This document shows positions 56,698 to 64,000 of a stretch of DNA of 64,000 nucleotides, piece after piece. Origin of the DNA: Paraburkholderia caballeronis (GTDB lineage: Bacteria; Pseudomonadota; Gammaproteobacteria; Burkholderiales; Burkholderiaceae); contig NZ_FNSR01000001.1 in assembly GCF_900104845.1 (NCBI RefSeq), positions 1,426,001 through 1,490,000 on the forward strand, read 5' to 3'. The notes beneath the pieces were generated by a model, which made no database searches, was not told the origin of the DNA, and saw nothing but the letters and a program-made list of their open reading frames with translations. How positions within the stretch are numbered: position 1 is the first letter of the stretch; each line of letters begins with the position of its first letter. The translations under genes and the position numbers were made by a program.

Positions 56698-57933
56698 ATG
56701 AGTGATTTTCATCAACGTCTTGCCAGCCGGGCCGCAGCACTCCTGATGGCGGGCGGGCTGGTCGCCGGCTGCAGCTCGCCGTCGCCGGGCAAGATCGATT
56801 ACCGCAGCGATTCGAGGACGAAGCAGGTCTCGCTCGCCGTTCCGCCGAACATGCTGGACGAGAACCCCGACCAGCGCTCGCTGCCGCCGGCAGGCGGGCA
56901 GACGTCGCTGTCCGCGCTGAAGGAAGTGCAGGAGGCCGCGCCGGCGGACGACAATTCCGTGCTGCCGCCGGTCCCGGGGATGCACATCCAGCGCGACGGC
57001 ACCGAAAGCTGGCTCGTGATCGACAGCCGCACGCCGGGCGACGTGTGGGCGCAGGTCCGCCGCTTCTGGCAGGAGCAGGGTTTCCTGCTGGTCGTCGACC
57101 AGCGCGACAAGGGCGTGATGGAAACCGACTGGAACGAGACCCATCCGAAGATCAACGACGGCCTGATCCGCAACACGCTGACGTGGGCGACCGGCAACTC
57201 GTACGTGACCGCCGAGCGCAACAAGTACCGCACGCGCCTCGAAGCGGCGCCGGGCGGCGGCACCTACGTGTTCATCAGCCAGAAGGGTCTGCGCGAGGCG
57301 TTGAGCGGCAACAACAACGACACCAGCACATGGCAGCCGAAGCCGAACGACCCGGCGCTCGAAACCGAATACCTGAAGCGCCTGATGATCACGCTCGCGC
57401 GCGCGAAGCCGGGCGTGCCGGACGCGCAGATCGCGGCCGAGGCCGACGCGCCGGCGTCCGGCGCGAAGGCGGCGGGCGCGCCCACTGCGGCGCCTGACAC
57501 GGCCGCGGCCGCGACCGCCGCGCAGAACGTGATCGCGTCCGCCCAGCCGCAGCGCGGCAACGCGTCGTCGCGCGACGCGTCGGGCCAGTACTCGCACACT
57601 GAGCTGACGCTCGGCGAGCCGTACGACCGCGCGTGGCTGCGCGTCGGCGTCGCGCTCGACCGCGCGAACTTCACGGTGGACGATCGCGATCGCACGAAGG
57701 GTCTGTACTACGTGCGTTACGTCGATCCGCGGGACATGACGTCGGCCGAGCAGGGCTTCTGGAACCAGGTGTTCCACGGCCGCAAGGAAAAGGTCGCGAA
57801 GCAGTATCTGCTGAACGTGCGCGCGGTCACCGAGAGCCAGACCCGCGTCGCGATCGTCGATACGAAGGGCAATGTCGACACGTCGCGTCCGGCCCAGGAG
57901 ATCATGGCGCTCGTCGTCGATCAGCTGCACTGA
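56698..57933 (+). CDS. bamC: outer membrane protein assembly factor BamC
   Basis: BamC (NlpB) is a lipoprotein of the BAM complex that folds outer-membrane proteins, such as the adhesin and PagL-like protein here. The 411-residue product has lipobox VAGC with Cys25, an extended N-terminal segment with IDYRSDSRTKQVSLAVPPNML that binds BamD, and two helix-grip domains (about 95-220 and 300-405) joined by an Ala-rich linker. In many relatives dapA lies directly upstream; here an unrelated lipoprotein gene does. Confidence 0.93.
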   Translation: MSDFHQRLASRAAALLMAGGLVAGCSSPSPGKIDYRSDSRTKQVSLAVPPNMLDENPDQRSLPPAGGQTSLSALKEVQEAAPADDNSVLPPVPGMHIQRDGTESWLVIDSRTPGDVWAQVRRFWQEQGFLLVVDQRDKGVMETDWNETHPKINDGLIRNTLTWATGNSYVTAERNKYRTRLEAAPGGGTYVFISQKGLREALSGNNNDTSTWQPKPNDPALETEYLKRLMITLARAKPGVPDAQIAAEADAPASGAKAAGAPTAAPDTAAAATAAQNVIASAQPQRGNASSRDASGQYSHTELTLGEPYDRAWLRVGVALDRANFTVDDRDRTKGLYYVRYVDPRDMTSAEQGFWNQVFHGRKEKVAKQYLLNVRAVTESQTRVAIVDTKGNVDTSRPAQEIMALVVDQLH

Positions 57934-57957
57934 GTTCGCCCGGCGTCAGCCGGAACG

Positions 57958-57999
57958 AAAAACCCGCCTGCGCGCAGAAACGCACAGGCGGGTTTTTTA
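57958..57999. terminator. Terminator after bamC
   Basis: A 12-bp stem (AAAACCCGCCTG with CAGGCGGGTTTT) around a short GC-rich loop ends in six T residues. It separates bamC from the convergent lactate permease gene and may work both ways. Confidence 0.88.
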
Positions 58000-58052
58000 T
58001 TGCCGTCGCCGCGGCGGCGATAGCCATCGAAAGCCGCGCGGCGCCGCCCCGC

Positions 58053-59651
58053 TCAATGCGGAATCATCCACGTCAGCACGTTCTGCTGGAGCCACACGAG
58101 GATGCCGAGCACCACCGTCAGCAGGATCGAGTGCTTGAACGTCTTCGCGAACACGTGGCCTTCCTTGCCCTTCAGTTCGGTCGTCGCCACGCCGGTCGAG
58201 ATGTTCTGCGGTGAGATCATCTTGCCCATCACGCCGCCCGACGAGTTCGTCGCGGCCATCAGCACCGGGTTCAGGTTCAGTTGCTGTGCGGCGACGACCT
58301 GAAGGTTGCCGAACAGCGCGTTGCCCGACGTATCGCTGCCGGACAGGAACACCGCGACCCAGCCGAGGAACGCGGACACCAGCGGGAAGAACGGCCCGAC
58401 CGACGCGACGCCGAGGCCGAGCGTGTACGTGAGCCCCGAATAGTTCATCAGGTACGCGAGGCCGACGATCGTCGCGACGGTCAGGATCGCGATGCGCGTC
58501 TGCACCCACGTGTCGCCGATCGCGCGGAAGAAGTCCGACGGCTTCAGCTTCACGACGAAGGCGGTGATGATCGCCGCGACGAGGATCGCGGTGCCGGTCG
58601 CGAGCGGCTGGAAGTCCCAGATCGCGCCGTACGGCGTGTTGTACAGCGTGATGAACACGGCCTTGTCGAGCCCCGGCCACGGAATCTTCACGTCGCCGAT
58701 CATGAACACCTTCGCGACCGTCCACACGATCACGACGACCGACACGATGATCCACGGATACCAGCCCTGCGCGCCGCTGATCTCGCCGCGCACCTCCTTC
58801 GCGCGGTCGACGCGAATCTCGTAGCGCGGGTCCGGTGCGGGTTTCCACACGCGCAGGAACGCGATGGTCAGGATCAGCGACACGAGCGACGACAGCACGT
58901 CGGTCAGGCTGTAGTTCACGAAGTTGGACGTGACGAACTGCGTGAGCGCGAAGCTGCCGCCCGCGACCAGCAGCACCGGCCAGATCCGCAGCATGTCGCG
59001 GATGCCCGCGTAGAAGCCGATCACGTAGAACGGCAGCAGCAGCGCGAAGAACGGCAACTGGCGGCCGACCATCTGCGCGAGCGCGTCGGACGGCAGGTGC
59101 GTGACCGCGCCGAGCACCGTGATCGGCACGCCGAGCGCGCCGAACGCGACTGGCGCGGTGTTGAAGATCAGCGTGTAGGTCAGCGCCTCCAGCGTCGGGA
59201 AGCCGAGCATGATGAGCAGCGAACTGGTGATCGCGACCGGCGTGCCGAAGCCCGAGATGCCTTCGAGCAGCGCGCCGAACGAGAAGCTGATGACGACGAG
59301 CACGATGCGCCGGTCGTTCGGCAGGTTGTCGAGCAGCCACATGCGGAACGCGGCGAAGCGTTGCGAGCGTTGCGCGATGTTGTACAGCAGGATCGCGTTC
59401 ACGACGATCCACATCACCGGCCACAGCGCGAACACCGCGCCGGCGACGACCGAATTGATCGCGAGCCCGGCCGGGAACTGCCAGCCGAAGATCGCGACGA
59501 TGAGACCGACCAGCAGCCCGGCGAGCGACGCCTGCCACGCGGGGCGCCGCGCCCAGCCTAGCAGTACGAGCACCGTTGCGATGGGCAGCGCGGCGACGAT
59601 GAAGGAAGGCAACAGCGCGTTGCCGATGGGGGTGAGCAACTGATGGAACAT
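58053..59651 (-). CDS. lctP: L-lactate permease
   Basis: A 532-residue inner-membrane protein of the lactate permease family (LctP/LldP), with about 13 TM helices. It takes up L-lactate, and probably D-lactate and glycolate, with protons. Family features are ISFSFGALLEGISGFGTPVAI, FNTAPVAFGALGVPI, and the late SGSDTSGNALFGNLQ plus NSSGGVMGKMISPQN. AAGGAGACG lies before the ATG. No lactate dehydrogenase or LldR regulator gene is in the window. Confidence 0.95.
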   Translation of the reverse strand: MFHQLLTPIGNALLPSFIVAALPIATVLVLLGWARRPAWQASLAGLLVGLIVAIFGWQFPAGLAINSVVAGAVFALWPVMWIVVNAILLYNIAQRSQRFAAFRMWLLDNLPNDRRIVLVVISFSFGALLEGISGFGTPVAITSSLLIMLGFPTLEALTYTLIFNTAPVAFGALGVPITVLGAVTHLPSDALAQMVGRQLPFFALLLPFYVIGFYAGIRDMLRIWPVLLVAGGSFALTQFVTSNFVNYSLTDVLSSLVSLILTIAFLRVWKPAPDPRYEIRVDRAKEVRGEISGAQGWYPWIIVSVVVIVWTVAKVFMIGDVKIPWPGLDKAVFITLYNTPYGAIWDFQPLATGTAILVAAIITAFVVKLKPSDFFRAIGDTWVQTRIAILTVATIVGLAYLMNYSGLTYTLGLGVASVGPFFPLVSAFLGWVAVFLSGSDTSGNALFGNLQVVAAQQLNLNPVLMAATNSSGGVMGKMISPQNISTGVATTELKGKEGHVFAKTFKHSILLTVVLGILVWLQQNVLTWMIPH

Positions 59652-59947
59652 CGCGTCTCCTTTGTGCTGGTTCGAATCGGCGCGTTGCCGCTGCGCTGCT
59701 GCGCCGGACGGCGTGCAGGGCGGGTAGCCTCGCGTGCCCGCTTCGCGCGAGGCCGGCTTTTAAGACGATGCTTCACTACGGTGCCATCTAGCAGCATAGA
59801 AAACCGCGCCCCCGCGTCAAGGAGGGAAAGTACGGTCGGATACTCAATTCGGGCGGAAAAGGGCGAGCGGACGCGGCCCGGCATGGCGCGCGGGCGAGGC
59901 GGACTGACTCAGGAGGCGGGACGGAAAGGAACGGAGGGAAGGGCCGC
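59652..59947. other. Intergenic region upstream of lctP
   Basis: Nearly 300 bases that hold the lctP upstream region and the 3' flank of the YPA-rich lipoprotein gene. AT-richer patches are near 59755-59805. I recognised no operator or promoter with confidence. Confidence 0.35.
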
Positions 59948-60286
59948 TTAACGACGCCAGCGCCGGCCGCCGCCGCCCCAGTAGCCGCCGAAGCCGAGCG
60001 ATACGGACGGATACGCGTAGTAGCCGGGATAGGCGGGATACACGGCAGGGTACGCGGGATAGGCCGGATAAGCCGGATACGCGGGCGCGACCGCTACGCC
60101 GGCCGGCGCGGGCGCGGTTGCGTAATAGGGCGACGAATCGTAGCCGTATCCGTACGCGGGCGGATAGTAGTAGCAGCCGGACAGCAGGAACAGCGACGCG
60201 CCCACGCAGACGGACGCACGCAGCGATGCACGGACAATGCGCGAACGGGGGGAGGGTGACGCGGTACGACGGGACGAACGGTTCAT
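59948..60286 (-). CDS. small lipoprotein with Tyr-Pro-Ala repeats
   Basis: A 112-residue predicted lipoprotein with lipobox LLSGC, Cys38, after an unusually long, Arg/Ser-rich signal N-terminus. The mature part is low complexity: YYYPPAYGYGYDSSPYY, then a run of about five AYP units and a Gly/Tyr/Trp-rich end GGYWGGGGRRWRR. Such Tyr/Pro/Gly-rich envelope proteins are common and poorly characterised. The coding repeat (GCGGGATAG/GCCGGATAA-type on the plus strand) may vary in length. Confidence 0.7.
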   Translation of the reverse strand: MNRSSRRTASPSPRSRIVRASLRASVCVGASLFLLSGCYYYPPAYGYGYDSSPYYATAPAPAGVAVAPAYPAYPAYPAYPAVYPAYPGYYAYPSVSLGFGGYWGGGGRRWRR

Positions 60287-60443
60287 GGAGCAACTCCGCG
60301 GATCGGCCAGCTTCGAGCGGCCGGCGACGAGGATATTACGCCGCTGCCCGTCTACGCGGCGCATAACTATGTTACGGCGCGTTGCATGCGCAGCGCATCG
60401 GCGCCGATGCTGCGTTGGCCGGACCGCACGCACAGCACGCCAA

Positions 60444-60482
60444 TAAAAACGCGGCGCGCTTCCGGACGGAAACGCGCCGCGT
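60444..60482 (-). terminator. Terminator for the glycine-zipper lipoprotein gene
   Basis: Read leftward, a 10-bp GC stem (60482-60473 with 60458-60449) extended by an inner four-base pairing is followed by a run of five T residues. It lies 82 bases after the stop of the lipoprotein gene at 60565. Confidence 0.85.
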
Positions 60483-60564
60483 AGTCCCGTGAGGCCATGG
60501 CCTCGAAGCCTCAACGCACGACAACAACAATGCGCCGCGATGCGCAACGCGCCGGCGCGTCACG

Positions 60565-60786
60565 TCACTTGCCGACCTGGTTGCCGATCACGCCGCCGAC
60601 GGCCGCGCCGCCGAGCGTCGATAGCGCGCCGCCGCCGATCACCGCGCCCGCGACGCCGCCGACGCCCGCGCCGATCGCGGTATCGCGCTGGCGTCTCGTC
60701 ATGTTGTCGCACGCGGAGAGGCTGGACACGGCGGTCACGAGCGCCGCGACGGTCAGCACGACCCTGGCTTGCCGGATGGTCTTCAT
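60565..60786 (-). CDS. glycine-zipper 2TM lipoprotein (OsmB-like)
   Basis: A 73-residue lipoprotein with lipobox SLSAC, Cys26. The mature part starts DNMTRRQRDTAIGAG and continues with a glycine zipper (GAGVGGVAGAVIGGG, then a second GGAAVGGVIG), as in OsmB and other small stress lipoproteins. The Met at 60786 has GAGGAG nearby upstream. It is downstream of thiC on the same strand but 188 bases away and has its own terminator. Confidence 0.85.
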   Translation of the reverse strand: MKTIRQARVVLTVAALVTAVSSLSACDNMTRRQRDTAIGAGVGGVAGAVIGGGALSTLGGAAVGGVIGNQVGK

Positions 60787-60973
60787 GATGTTCGACTCCT
60801 CGTGGATGGCGGCGCGGTTCGCGCATCGCGATGAACGATGCGAACCGCGCGTCGATATCCACGATGGTATCGACGCAAACGGTATCCGGTTGTGTGCGCT
60901 TGTCAGCGGAGTGCAGGTTTCGTAAAGAAGTGTTTCTTCGCTGGTCTCGCGCACACGGTCCTGCATGGACGCG

Positions 60974-64000
<3,027 letters not shown>

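Overview
The window looks like a chromosome segment of a Burkholderia-type beta-proteobacterium (Burkholderia, Paraburkholderia or a close relative). GC content is very high and codons strongly prefer G or C in the third position. The gene order carA-carB-greA-DUF4149-yhbY/rlmE-ftsH-folP-glmM-pstSCAB-phoU-phoB-phoR-ppk-ppx-olsB is one I associate with that group from memory. No rRNA, tRNA, intact insertion sequence, prophage or CRISPR array was seen.

Positions 1-24400 are a housekeeping block. It holds pyrimidine/arginine precursor synthesis (carAB), transcript-cleavage factor GreA behind a structured leader, rRNA-related factors (yhbY, rlmE), the FtsH protease, folate and cell-wall precursor steps (folP, glmM), and then a full phosphate-starvation cluster. 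That cluster is pstSCAB-phoU-phoB-phoR, polyphosphate kinase and exopolyphosphatase, and an OlsB-like ornithine lipid acyltransferase. Three phased Pho-box-like sites (before pstS, ppk and olsB) tie uptake, polyphosphate storage and phosphorus-free membrane lipids to the PhoB/PhoR pair encoded between them.

Positions 24400-37900 are accessory. They hold a DMT exporter, the frameshifted remnant of an MFS transporter, a four-gene oligopeptide/nickel-type ABC importer with a fused double ATPase, a DszC/SfnB-like flavin oxidoreductase, a PagL-like lipid A deacylase, a DUF190 protein, a 3-hydroxyacyl-CoA dehydrogenase, and an AT-rich islet with one multi-pass membrane serine hydrolase of unknown role.

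Positions 37900-47900 are a complete D-xylose locus: galM and xylR on the minus strand, xylA-xylB-xylF-xylG-xylH on the plus strand. The xylR-xylA intergenic region carries four tandem 34-nt hairpins with compensatory changes between copies, a conserved internal asymmetry and identical flanks. This is the most unusual structure in the window.

Positions 47900-64000 hold a YadA-type trimeric autotransporter adhesin, a two-gene DNA repair unit (FAN1-like VRR-NUC nuclease plus XPD/DinG-type helicase), a low-complexity lipoprotein, bamC, an L-lactate permease, two small lipoproteins, thiC with a TPP riboswitch, and an Rnk/GreA-like regulator.

All coordinates were read by eye from the sequence. 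Functional names rest on recognised motifs, not on database searches.
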